IMG/VR virus record: IMGVR_UViG_3300017971_000343
Span: 1-53,701 of that record
From: a virus
Length of the DNA stretch: 53,701 nucleotides
Direction: 5' to 3' (one strand)
The position numbers were made by a program, and so were the translations under genes. Below, piece by piece: positions 13,778-21,194 of this stretch (the stretch's first letter is position 1; every line of letters begins with the position of its first letter). The notes under the pieces are model-generated. The model was given only the letters and a program-made list of their open reading frames with translations, was not told the DNA's origin and made no database searches.

Positions 13778-13960
13778 TTATTCTTCTCCCATATAAATAA
13801 TTGTAAAGGTTTTGAATAGTATCCTATCCTCTATTTCAACAATTTCTCCCATTCTCGCATTTTCAACTAAATAACTCCATGCAAAAAATATATTCTTAAA
13901 CCATTTAGTTCGATGATCTTCCCTCTTCACAAACGTTATCCCGTAAGGTGTATTCCTCAA
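13778..13960 (-). CDS. Small hypothetical protein (60 aa), TTG start
   Basis: The frame starts at TTG 13960, nine bases after AAGGGGGGCGAA, and encodes RNTPYGITFVKREDHRTKWF and a beta-rich end (EIVEIEDRILFKTFTIIY). It overlaps the 3' end of the zinc-finger gene by 56 bases in another frame, which is unusual. It fills an otherwise empty 130-base stretch, which supports it. Confidence 0.45.
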   Translation of the reverse strand: MRNTPYGITFVKREDHRTKWFKNIFFAWSYLVENARMGEIVEIEDRILFKTFTIIYMGEE

Positions 13961-14099
13961 TCATTTCGCCCCCCTTTGTATTCTTGATAACTCTTAAAAG
14001 ATTTAGATAATGATCTTCACACAGAAACCATATTTCACCAATAAATAAATATGCCTGTGCATATTTTGAGCATCCATTAATTTCACATTTAGGTTTCAT
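13905..14099 (-). CDS. Zinc-finger-like protein (64 aa)
   Basis: The product begins MKPKCEINGCSKYAQAYLF and continues IWFLCEDHYLNLL, a CxxxxC...CxxH arrangement like small phage zinc fingers. The ATG lies inside the end of the DUF1040-like gene, so it is coupled to it. A second strong ribosome site just before an internal ATG (13937) may also make a 19-residue peptide or serve the TTG gene downstream. Confidence 0.55.
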   Translation of the reverse strand: MKPKCEINGCSKYAQAYLFIGEIWFLCEDHYLNLLRVIKNTKGGEMIEEYTLRDNVCEEGRSSN

Positions 14100-14286
14100 T
14101 GTTATATTTTTCCACTACTCTATTTATTCCTTTTATTAGCAAGTCATCTTCGATATGAAAAGGATCTTCTCTGTTTAATTCAAAACTTGCATTGCAAATT
14201 AGCTGAGATAGTCTCCAATCTGGGACTTTAGACCAAGCAATTTCTATTTTTTTTAGCACAATTGGTATTCGATTCGGGTCTCTCAT
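14089..14286 (-). CDS. DUF1040/YihD-like protein (65 aa)
   Basis: The order of short motifs RDPNRIPIVLKKIEIAW, VPDWRLSQLICNA and DPFHIEDDLLI matches small phage proteins of the DUF1040/YihD type. Their function is not known. A strong AAGGAGATAAGG site precedes the ATG. The gene follows the metallophosphoesterase by about 50 bases. Confidence 0.68.
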   Translation of the reverse strand: MRDPNRIPIVLKKIEIAWSKVPDWRLSQLICNASFELNREDPFHIEDDLLIKGINRVVEKYNNET

Positions 14287-14339
14287 GATCCTTATCTCCT
14301 TTTAGTTAGCCTTAAATATAGATATTTGTGTTTCATTCC

Positions 14340-15434
14340 CTATATCCCAAAATGTAGTTTGTATTCAGAAGTGATGTATTTCTTCTTGGGGTGAACAAAA
14401 AACGAATATTGAAAAGGAACGGACGTGCTTCCATACTTTCTCAATACATACATATCATCCGATACAAAACTTCCGTTTACTAAAAAGAATTTTCTACCCA
14501 ACTGTATAGATGCAATCTGGTGGAAATGACCAATGCAATAGTAATTAAAATTAATCTCAGATTTAGCCAATTCCCCGATTCTTCTCGATACCCCGTAATA
14601 AGGAAGCCCCATCCAGCATCTTACAACTTCTCCGTGTTCAAGGAAAAATTTCTTCCCGTAAATGTCTACTATTTGATAAAAATCGTCAGTTGAATGGAAA
14701 TTTATCCTATCCTCATTAACAAACTGTTGTTCCCAAAACTTGTATATTACAGAATCCCAATTTGCATCAGAAATAGAATCCTTTTGAGTTTCCCCGTGAT
14801 TGCCTGAAACGAGATATAAGTCTACCTTGTCGAACATCTGTAACATATTATGGAAAAACGAAGGGAAGGAATTTTCAGGATCGACGGCAACTTGTATCTG
14901 TTGCCATACAGTTCCTTCAAGTTCGTGAAGATCAACAAACCTTCCAACTATTTCGTTATGAACAATATCGCCCAAAACAAATATAACAAGCCTGTCAATT
15001 GGATGATCTGCCCTTTGCACCTTTGCAATAGTAAATATGCTTTCCTGAAGCATTTTTAATCTATCTCTAAACACTTTAAAGTTAAAGGATTTGGTAAGAT
15101 GCCCCAACTGTGAATCAGAAAGCATTAACCCCATTGTTTCAGGAGTTCCCTTACCTGTTGGTATTATGAATTTGTCAACCTTTAGTTCCGGGAACGATTT
15201 TACTTCAGATATGATCGTGGATTTGAACAATTCTATTGCATCTTCGGTTGTCATTACTTTTTTCTTTTTTTGTAGATTTATTTCTTTAATATCATCGTGT
15301 TCAGAATTTATCCAGTCCCAACCGTCCTGTTCGGTTTCAAACCATTTCTGATGCCGATTCCCCTGATCATCGAAAAACCATGCTCTCCACTTGCTTTTTC
15401 TTAACCTGTTTTTGCTATATATTACAGATGCCAT
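14340..15434 (-). CDS. Calcineurin-like metallophosphoesterase
   Basis: The 364-residue protein carries the full metal-binding set: LSDSQLGHL (Asp, His), VLGDIVHNE (GD), VSGNHGETQ (GNH), FLEHGE and CIGHFHQI (GHxH). The N-terminal ~80 residues are basic and Trp-rich and may bind DNA. Phage members include SbcD/Mre11-like nucleases and RNA ligase-repair phosphatases. With no SbcC neighbour it may act as a DNA processing nuclease alone. It lies at the head of the replication region, and AAAGGAAAGATAA precedes the ATG. Confidence 0.85.
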   Translation of the reverse strand: MASVIYSKNRLRKSKWRAWFFDDQGNRHQKWFETEQDGWDWINSEHDDIKEINLQKKKKVMTTEDAIELFKSTIISEVKSFPELKVDKFIIPTGKGTPETMGLMLSDSQLGHLTKSFNFKVFRDRLKMLQESIFTIAKVQRADHPIDRLVIFVLGDIVHNEIVGRFVDLHELEGTVWQQIQVAVDPENSFPSFFHNMLQMFDKVDLYLVSGNHGETQKDSISDANWDSVIYKFWEQQFVNEDRINFHSTDDFYQIVDIYGKKFFLEHGEVVRCWMGLPYYGVSRRIGELAKSEINFNYYCIGHFHQIASIQLGRKFFLVNGSFVSDDMYVLRKYGSTSVPFQYSFFVHPKKKYITSEYKLHFGI

Positions 15435-15470
15435 TTATCTTTCCTTTTTATTGTTATCCCCATAGCCCGC

Positions 15471-15566
15471 TTATATTTCTGGATATGTGCATTTTAGCAT
15501 AGCAATTAAATATCCGATTGCACCACCGATTACACAACCCAATAAAATTAAACCAATGTAGATCAT
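15471..15566 (-). CDS. Tiny membrane peptide (31 aa)
   Basis: A 31-codon frame with AAAAAGGAG five bases before its ATG encodes MIYIGLILLGCVIGGAIGYL and a short polar tail, one glycine-containing membrane helix. The sigma-54-type promoter at 15611-15626 lies 45 bases upstream, giving it a normal leader. A glycine-rich single helix could oligomerise, so a small holin-like or host-membrane role is conceivable but unproven. Confidence 0.58.
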   Translation of the reverse strand: MIYIGLILLGCVIGGAIGYLIAMLKCTYPEI

Positions 15567-15610
15567 TCCTTCTCCTTTTTACATTTTATTTTTTCTAACT
15601 AAATACACAA

Positions 15611-15626
15611 TGCAAATTTCACGCCA
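15611..15626 (-). promoter_or_regulatory. Sigma-54-type promoter
   Basis: The minus strand reads TGGCGTGAAATTTGCA: GG and GC ten bases apart, perfect -12 box and one mismatch in the -24 box. It precedes the 31-aa membrane peptide and the metallophosphoesterase gene. Confidence 0.62.
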
Positions 15627-15720
15627 TACTACCTATATTGAGTTTTTCTGTGAACCTTCCACCCATTGCCCGAATGGTTTCCACCGTAAGGTCGTCAAAG
15701 AGGGCATCCTTTTTTGCCAT
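15619..15720 (-). CDS. Possible small protein (33 aa)
   Basis: The frame begins MAKKDALFDDLTVETIRAM and ends at a TGA inside the next promoter. It has a plausible folded look but no close ribosome site, so it is marginal. It may be the remnant of a longer gene. Confidence 0.25.
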   Translation of the reverse strand: MAKKDALFDDLTVETIRAMGGRFTEKLNIGSMA

Positions 15721-15799
15721 ATCGAGATTTATATAACCCCAGCATAACCTTATATTCTCTCTCGTTATCTGTTTTTTTTAACTTCTCTTTTGTCTTCAT
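15695..15799 (-). CDS. Possible small basic protein (34 aa)
   Basis: The frame begins MKTKEKLKKTDNEREYKVML immediately downstream of the 15819-15834 promoter. The predicted transcript would start within about ten bases of the ATG and no ribosome site is present, so it would have to be leaderless. The evidence is weak. Confidence 0.28.
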   Translation of the reverse strand: MKTKEKLKKTDNEREYKVMLGLYKSRYGKKGCPL

Positions 15800-15818
15800 A
15801 TACATAATATATGGATAT

Positions 15819-15834
15819 TGCAAGATTTATGCCA
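15819..15834 (-). promoter_or_regulatory. Sigma-54-type promoter at the lysis/replication border
   Basis: The minus strand reads TGGCATAAATCTTGCA, with correct spacing and strong boxes. It sits just past the last gene of the late/lysis block and reads into the replication block, so it marks the border between the two programmes. Confidence 0.72.
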
Positions 15835-15841
15835 AAGCAAA

Positions 15842-16357
15842 TTATTTTACTTTAGTAATATCGTCGTCAGGGTGATTGCGCATATGGGCAGTTCTCATCT
15901 CTCTTATGCAATCCCTCATAGAATAGATAACAGTTTCTATCCTTCTAAAATCGTCTCTTAATGTATCAAGAGATTTCTTTATAATACTGATTTCGGTGTC
16001 GTGATACCCGATCTTCTTCCCGATTTTTTCGTAATATTCTAAAGAGTGAGGATTCCCCGGATTGTTTTTCCTCCCACCTAAAATCTTCTTGATATCTATA
16101 AGACCACTTCTATCCAAAATTATAAATATAAGAATTATAAGTGCAAGAAAATTATTGTCGGCTTTTTTTATCAGCCAGTCGTTTAAATTTATATCGTTAG
16201 TATTTTTGTTCCCGGCGTTACTATTATTCCCACTATTACTACTCACCTGCCGAACAGTTTTTTGTTCTTCCACTGCAAGCACCTGAGTATACACCAGTAA
16301 GACTGCCAGAGCAACGACCACAGCTATACAAACCGCTTTCATCACATTCGTTTTCAT
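15842..16357 (-). CDS. Membrane protein with coiled coil, holin or spanin candidate
   Basis: The 171-residue protein starts with a signal-type hydrophobic segment (AVCIAVVVALAVLLVYTQVLA), has an Asn/Ser-rich linker, a second membrane helix (FLALIILIFIILD), and a C-terminal helix with heptads (IIKKSLDTLRDDFRRIETVIYSM). Its position next to the amidase suggests a lysis role. The two-helix plus coiled-coil layout could suit a holin or an inner-membrane spanin-like protein. It lacks a lipobox. A strong AAGGGGGTAATT site precedes the ATG. Confidence 0.55.
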   Translation of the reverse strand: MKTNVMKAVCIAVVVALAVLLVYTQVLAVEEQKTVRQVSSNSGNNSNAGNKNTNDINLNDWLIKKADNNFLALIILIFIILDRSGLIDIKKILGGRKNNPGNPHSLEYYEKIGKKIGYHDTEISIIKKSLDTLRDDFRRIETVIYSMRDCIREMRTAHMRNHPDDDITKVK

Positions 16358-16442
16358 AATTACCCCCTTTCTCTGGATACAAACCTAACCCTTCTTTCAC
16401 ATACCCAATGTTGTCAAAAATAAAATAACACATAACTTTTTT

Positions 16443-16946
16443 TTAAACGCAGAATCCCCCCCATCTATCTTTCATTAAATATAAATTTAAAAGATACCTG
16501 TAGTCATCCATATTAATATTAGGACACGTCTTTTTTCTGTTAAATTCATAATGCCCTGCAACTTGATTATCTGTAAGGATCTTTCCTTCAATGAAATAAT
16601 CTATTTCGTTACTAGTAGTTAATTGCTTTATCAATTTAAAAGATGCCATTATTTGATTAAATGTGAACTTCTTGTTCCCTATTAAACATATCCCGTAATG
16701 AGATTCATTATAACCCTTGCAATGAGCACCTATATAATTCCTATCCCTACCTATTTGTATAAGCCCATCAAAGTCTTTATTGTATTTGCTTCGTGGGTTT
16801 AAAAATCCGTTGCAAATCACAAAATTATATCCAATGTCGTCAAACCCCCTCTTTAAATGCCAGTCTTTTATCAATTCAGAATCCCCAAATTCACTCATAC
16901 TGCAATGTAAGACTATCCCGATCAGATCCTTGCCTCTTTCTTTCAC
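16443..16946 (-). CDS. N-acetylmuramoyl-L-alanine amidase (endolysin)
   Basis: The 167-residue enzyme has the amidase-2/T7-lysozyme fold: IGIVLHCSMSEFG (first zinc His), GYNFVICNG, IGAHCKGYNESHYGICLIG, and VAGHYEFNRKKTCPN, which supplies the second zinc His and the Cys ligand. It has no signal peptide, so it needs a holin to reach peptidoglycan. The GTG start at 16946 follows GGAAGGGATAGAAT. It is the last step of the late operon together with the membrane protein downstream. Confidence 0.88.
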   Translation of the reverse strand: MKERGKDLIGIVLHCSMSEFGDSELIKDWHLKRGFDDIGYNFVICNGFLNPRSKYNKDFDGLIQIGRDRNYIGAHCKGYNESHYGICLIGNKKFTFNQIMASFKLIKQLTTSNEIDYFIEGKILTDNQVAGHYEFNRKKTCPNINMDDYRYLLNLYLMKDRWGGFCV

Positions 16947-16959
16947 ATTCTATCCCTTC

Positions 16960-17715
16960 CTATTCAACCGAAGCGGTTGGTAGTATATTAATCTTATATT
17001 CGTTTGTTGTTTTTTTCACTGTTCCCTCGGCATTTGTTTTGTCAATAAAAAGATAATACGTTCCGGCTGTCTGCTGTAAGTTGGCTTTGCTCAAATTTAT
17101 ATACGCCTGCCCTAATGTTGAACCAGATTGGGTATAATTGGTAAAGGGAAGGTTTAATGTATAATTAGCAGACACATAATCTATTTCCTTTTTGCATAAA
17201 CGGAAATTAAGAGTAAACCCTGTAAGAGATTTTTCATCGTGATCCTCATCCCAGTTTGTAATCAAAAAAGACTCGCTGTTGCCGTAATACAATTCTATGG
17301 TTTCCATTGACTTTGGAGGAGGCTGGATTATAAATATGTATTGGTTTGTAGTGTTAGGGGAAGTGCCAGCCGCATTCACTTTGTCTATAAAAAGATGATA
17401 TATGTCTGGTTTTTGGGTTAAATTTGAAATACTTAAATCAAGGGTCGCCACTCCTGTCGTAGAGGAATTAGTGAAGGCTAAATCCAAGAGGTATGTTCCT
17501 GCAACATAATTAGCTACGGAAGTACACAGCCTGAATCTTAAAGTAAAACCTGTTAGAGACTTTGCAGTCCTGTCGCTGTCGTAATTTGTTATATATATCG
17601 ATCTGCTGTCTCCATAATAAACCCTTTTAGTCTTGATCGTTTTAGCTTCAGATTGTAAAGTAAAACTTACAATAAGCATTGCGGTCAAGATAATTAACGC
17701 AATTTTATTTTTCAT
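16960..17715 (-). CDS. Secreted protein with two BppU-like beta domains
   Basis: From the ATG at 17715 (AAAGGAATATAAT site) the product begins with a signal peptide (MKNKIALIILTAMLIVSF, cleavage near SEA). Two homologous repeats of about 105 residues follow, each opening with VYYGDSRSIYITNYD or LYYGNSESFLITNWD, then KSLTGFTLRFRLC and YHLFIDKVNAAGT. This resembles the N-terminal domain of siphovirus baseplate upper proteins. Export of such a module is odd. It may be an envelope-displayed factor made late in infection. Confidence 0.68.
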   Translation of the reverse strand: MKNKIALIILTAMLIVSFTLQSEAKTIKTKRVYYGDSRSIYITNYDSDRTAKSLTGFTLRFRLCTSVANYVAGTYLLDLAFTNSSTTGVATLDLSISNLTQKPDIYHLFIDKVNAAGTSPNTTNQYIFIIQPPPKSMETIELYYGNSESFLITNWDEDHDEKSLTGFTLNFRLCKKEIDYVSANYTLNLPFTNYTQSGSTLGQAYINLSKANLQQTAGTYYLFIDKTNAEGTVKKTTNEYKINILPTASVE

Positions 17716-17728
17716 ATTATATTCCTTT

Positions 17729-19618
17729 CTAGTAATCAAACGATTCAAGATAAATATAATCCTCGTCATGAGAATGTATTTCTATATCGTCTGGATCAAA
17801 ACTTTCCATATATATATAATCCTCGTCATAAGATTTTAACTTTTTATAACTCGAAGGTGCTGTTTGGGTGATAGTAATTGTTGGTGTTGCTGTTTTTGTA
17901 GCAGTTACGGTTAATGTCGCAGTAGCAGTTGCAGTTTTGGAAAGAGTTGCGGTTGTTGTCTGCGTTGCGGTCAGGGTTTGGGTTAGTGTGGCTGTTATAG
18001 TTTGAGTTAGCGTTGGTGTTTGCGTTAAAGTGGGTGTGGCATAAGGTGCATAGCAGATCTCAACGTAAGGTCTGAGAGTTGCATCCAGATTGTCTCCGCT
18101 TATCATTTCAATGACACAAGTATCTGCTTCGTTATATAAGAACATATTGACATCCAGATATCCGGGCAAGGCTGCCGATTCTAACAAGGCTATCCCGGTT
18201 GCATTTAGGTCAATGCATTTCCAATCATTAGATTTCCACCATGTAGCTTCTCCAATCAAATCCCCAAGATCATCAATACCTCCTGCATTATTTGTCCAGT
18301 CATTGACACCGTCATATTTATTGTAAGTATCACCTGCATTTGTCCAGTCCTGCTGTAAGGAATATAATTTCATCGTAACGCCATCACCGACTTGGTAATT
18401 ACTGACATATATCCATAATTTAGCATAAGAAATAACAATGTTATCGTATATATCTTCAAGGTCTAATCGCAAGTGAGTATATTGAATCGGAGGGTTGACC
18501 GAAGAAACATAAAGGTTTGTATCTGTTCCATAATTAGTGTCTGCATGAATATCATCGACAAACGTATCTTCCCAATGCCCCGAAGAATCACAATTTGAAT
18601 TTAGCCCCACACGGTAATATTCAGAAGGTCCGGGGCAAGTTTCAGTGGGTGTCGCTGTTACCGTCATGGTTTGTGTTGCCGTTAATGTCGGAGTTGGCGT
18701 TAGAGTTACTGTTACTGTTATAGTAGGTGTTTTTGTCAAAGTTAAAGTCGGCGTAGCGGTTTGCGTAGCTGTCTCGGTTGCTGTTATGGTATCAGTAGGT
18801 GAAATTGTCGGAGTTAGAGTATCGGTTGCAGTCAATGTAGGTGTCGGAGTTGCTGGTGTTTCGGTTGCTGTTGGAGTTAAAGTCAATGTCGGAGTTGCAA
18901 CTAAATCATATACAATCTGAAGATATGGTCTTGCAGCCTGATTTGAATATTCTGAGGACAATCCATCCACTTTATAGTTATTGTCCTCCGAACCAGGAAC
19001 ATCTACCAAGAACACCACATCACCAGAAGCAAGTTTGCTTTCAAGGTATGTTAATCCACCAGCACTAAAGGTTAGATACCCCCACCCAGCACTCCATGTT
19101 GCTGCTGCCCTCTCGGCTATTTCGTCACCAATATCGTCTCTACCACCATTCGTATTTGTCCAGTTGCTTGAACCGTCATATTTATTCCATGTGCAACCGG
19201 CTTCTGTCCAGCTATCTGCATAATTATCCAGTTTATAAGCAGCAACCTTGTAACTTTGTGGTTCGTTAGATTGGTTGAAAATATAGAATTTTGCACTTGT
19301 TATATCGGCGTTATCCGGGAGGGTAGTAATATCAACTCTAACGACAAAGGTATAGTGATAATCGGCATGGTTATAGGCTATCAGGTTTCCTGCACTACCA
19401 TAATTAGTAGTGTTGCTATATTCATACATCTGTGTGTCTTCCCAGTCTCCGGTATAAGTATCAGCGTCCCTGAGCCCGAAAGTTACTGTTGTCGAGGCTT
19501 CCGCTTTATGGATAGCAGTATCACAAACCGTCATAAAAATAAATACAAGAAGTAGTCCTAAAAACAATAGGATAGTTGTTCCTATTGCTCTCCAGAGTCC
19601 ACAATCATCGTTTTTCAT
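17729..19618 (-). CDS. Exported two-domain DNRLRE-like protein with Thr/Pro repeats
   Basis: The 629-residue protein has an N-terminal membrane anchor or signal ([18 protein letters not shown]), then two DNRLRE/CBM96-like beta domains. Each has a [11 protein letters not shown] or [11 protein letters not shown] opening, a [13 protein letters not shown] or [13 protein letters not shown] signature, and a RPYLQIVYD or RPYVEICYA end. The domains are separated by about 90 residues of TxT/TPT repeats, and a second Thr-rich run precedes an acidic tail with three SFD(Y/P) units. Thr-dense linkers are typical substrates for O-glycosylation, which is notable beside the glycosyltransferase block. It is probably displayed on the cell surface rather than in the virion. 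Confidence 0.72.
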   Translation of the reverse strand: MKNDDCGLWRAIGTTILLFLGLLLVFIFMTVCDTAIHKAEASTTVTFGLRDADTYTGDWEDTQMYEYSNTTNYGSAGNLIAYNHADYHYTFVVRVDITTLPDNADITSAKFYIFNQSNEPQSYKVAAYKLDNYADSWTEAGCTWNKYDGSSNWTNTNGGRDDIGDEIAERAAATWSAGWGYLTFSAGGLTYLESKLASGDVVFLVDVPGSEDNNYKVDGLSSEYSNQAARPYLQIVYDLVATPTLTLTPTATETPATPTPTLTATDTLTPTISPTDTITATETATQTATPTLTLTKTPTITVTVTLTPTPTLTATQTMTVTATPTETCPGPSEYYRVGLNSNCDSSGHWEDTFVDDIHADTNYGTDTNLYVSSVNPPIQYTHLRLDLEDIYDNIVISYAKLWIYVSNYQVGDGVTMKLYSLQQDWTNAGDTYNKYDGVNDWTNNAGGIDDLGDLIGEATWWKSNDWKCIDLNATGIALLESAALPGYLDVNMFLYNEADTCVIEMISGDNLDATLRPYVEICYAPYATPTLTQTPTLTQTITATLTQTLTATQTTTATLSKTATATATLTVTATKTATPTITITQTAPSSYKKLKSYDEDYIYMESFDPDDIEIHSHDEDYIYLESFDY

Positions 19619-19634
19619 TATTTTGCCTCTCGGT

Positions 19635-19877
19635 TCATTCTGTTTCTTCGCATGAACTGATTACCTTCCTGATAGTTAATGGTTTTTTAATAAGCAAATT
19701 CCTGTTCCTTATCGCCTGCAAAGCCTGTTTTTCAAGTTCTACATTTATTTTTCTTTTTATTTTATGGAAATCTTCAGGCTTCGTTTTCGAAGGGTCATAT
19801 TGAAGGTCAATGGCAATACTAACTCCGTCTCCCCTTTTCCATTTCAAACCTAACATTAATTTTAGTTTATCCCACAT
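19635..19877 (-). CDS. Hypothetical protein (80 aa)
   Basis: The basic N-terminus [19 protein letters not shown] is followed by a short strand and a long helix ([25 protein letters not shown]). There is no Cys motif or membrane segment. It lies inside the secreted-protein group without overlaps. No family is recognised. Confidence 0.55.
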   Translation of the reverse strand: MWDKLKLMLGLKWKRGDGVSIAIDLQYDPSKTKPEDFHKIKRKINVELEKQALQAIRNRNLLIKKPLTIRKVISSCEETE

Positions 19878-19902
19878 TTTATTACCCTATTACCTTATTG
19901 CA

Positions 19903-20250
19903 TTATTCTACTTTTAAATTTTTAGGCGGTTTGGGACTTCCAAACATACACCAATAAGTCACGGTTTCACTCGCAAGATTCAGAACATTTACTGCGGACA
20001 CATCAAATCTATGCTCTCCGTTCGGCAAATTACTTACATCGAAATGTAATCTTGCTTTTCCATCGTCCCTTACTTCAGGTTCAGACTGAAATGTCTGGTT
20101 CTGATTTATAGTTACAATATAATATTTAATTGTCTGACTTGGAATATCCTGTAAAGCCCAATCGCAGACGAGAAAAGGCTCCGCTTCAAGTATTGCATTC
20201 CAGCAAAACAATACCACCAATAACGATAAAATTATTAAAAACAATCTCAT
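19903..20250 (-). CDS. Secreted fibronectin-III-like domain protein (115 aa)
   Basis: The N-terminal signal (LFLIILSLLVVLFCWNAILEA) leads into one beta-sandwich domain: CDWALQDIPSQTIKYYIVTIN, then LPNGEHRFDVSAVNVLNLAS, a pattern seen in Fn3-like phage proteins. It ends in a Lys/Pro-rich tail that looks like a linker to nothing, so it may be a free adhesive domain. It overlaps the CgeB-like gene by four bases. Confidence 0.65.
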   Translation of the reverse strand: MRLFLIILSLLVVLFCWNAILEAEPFLVCDWALQDIPSQTIKYYIVTINQNQTFQSEPEVRDDGKARLHFDVSNLPNGEHRFDVSAVNVLNLASETVTYWCMFGSPKPPKNLKVE

Positions 20251-21185
20251 TTCTCTCCATCCTTTCTAAATCCAATTTTTTGAAATATTGTTTCAAACCT
20301 ATGTTGATAAGTATGTTCTTCTAAAGTTTTTTGCCTTGCATTTTGAGCAAGTTCCATACAGTAGTCCGGGTGCCTGATCAAATGCTTCGCCTTTAAGACA
20401 AGATCGTCCAAGTTGTCATATACTACGATTTCCTTTCCGTCTACATAGCAATCTTCGATCATGTCGCTATTCCCAGTCAATAAGCATCCCCCTCCTGTGC
20501 AGGCTATTTCAAAATCCCTTGCCTTTGCTTGCAATTTACCGCTTTGACCGCTAACTTCGGATATGTTTAAACAGATATAAGATTGACTGAATATATCTAT
20601 CATGTCGTTAAAGCTAATCCTATCGGTGAAACCCCTACCAAAAGCACGAACATCTATCCCGGCATCTTTTAGCTTTTGTATATATTCCCCCCTGATTCCA
20701 TGAGATTGACCCACAAACGATATTTTATATATCTTAGGTAAGTATCGTGCGGTGAAATATTGTGGATTTCCCGCATAAGTTGAGGGTATAACTTTATCTT
20801 TTGCCCCATAAGCAGAATACCAATTAGCAGCATCGGGGGAAGTTGTGATTATATAATCGAGGTAAGGAATCCAGAAACGGGAAAAATCGTTAAATCTCCA
20901 GACATCATCAAAAAACCAGTTAATTACAAGGTATCCGTTTTCCCTTAATGTTCCGAGAGTGCTGTAATCTATCTCGTCCTTATGCAACAGGCAGAATACA
21001 AGATCCGGGTCAAAGTCCATGCAATTCATAATTATATGTTTCTGTAATTTGTCATGCCCAAGACCTTCTAACTGGCTTACATAATTATAATACAAAACAT
21101 CATGCCCCATATCAATAAGCGAATTGGCAAAGTGTTTCTTTTCTTCAAAATTTATCGTTCCGTGAGTCAAGTAAAAGATTTTCAT
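20247..21185 (-). CDS. CgeB-like glycosyltransferase (copy 1)
   Basis: The 312-residue GT-B enzyme has a Rossmann-like start (MKIFYLTHGTINFEEKKHFA), FFDDVWRFNDF and DYIITTSPDAANWY in the N-terminal half. The donor-binding half has ISFVGQSHGIRGEYI and KARDFEIACTGGGCLLTG, the Glu and Gly-Gly loop that defines the CgeB/glycosyltransferase-1-like end. It should move a sugar from a nucleotide donor to an unknown acceptor in the cytoplasm. It pairs with the radical SAM gene upstream, and the same pair occurs again at 22352-24413. Confidence 0.8.
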   Translation of the reverse strand: MKIFYLTHGTINFEEKKHFANSLIDMGHDVLYYNYVSQLEGLGHDKLQKHIIMNCMDFDPDLVFCLLHKDEIDYSTLGTLRENGYLVINWFFDDVWRFNDFSRFWIPYLDYIITTSPDAANWYSAYGAKDKVIPSTYAGNPQYFTARYLPKIYKISFVGQSHGIRGEYIQKLKDAGIDVRAFGRGFTDRISFNDMIDIFSQSYICLNISEVSGQSGKLQAKARDFEIACTGGGCLLTGNSDMIEDCYVDGKEIVVYDNLDDLVLKAKHLIRHPDYCMELAQNARQKTLEEHTYQHRFETIFQKIGFRKDGEK

Positions 21186-21194
21186 CTCTTCTCC

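Noticed and set aside
18645-18920. Val/Gly-repeat plus-strand ORF
   Set aside because: It is the reverse reading of the Thr/Pro repeat codons of the exported protein.
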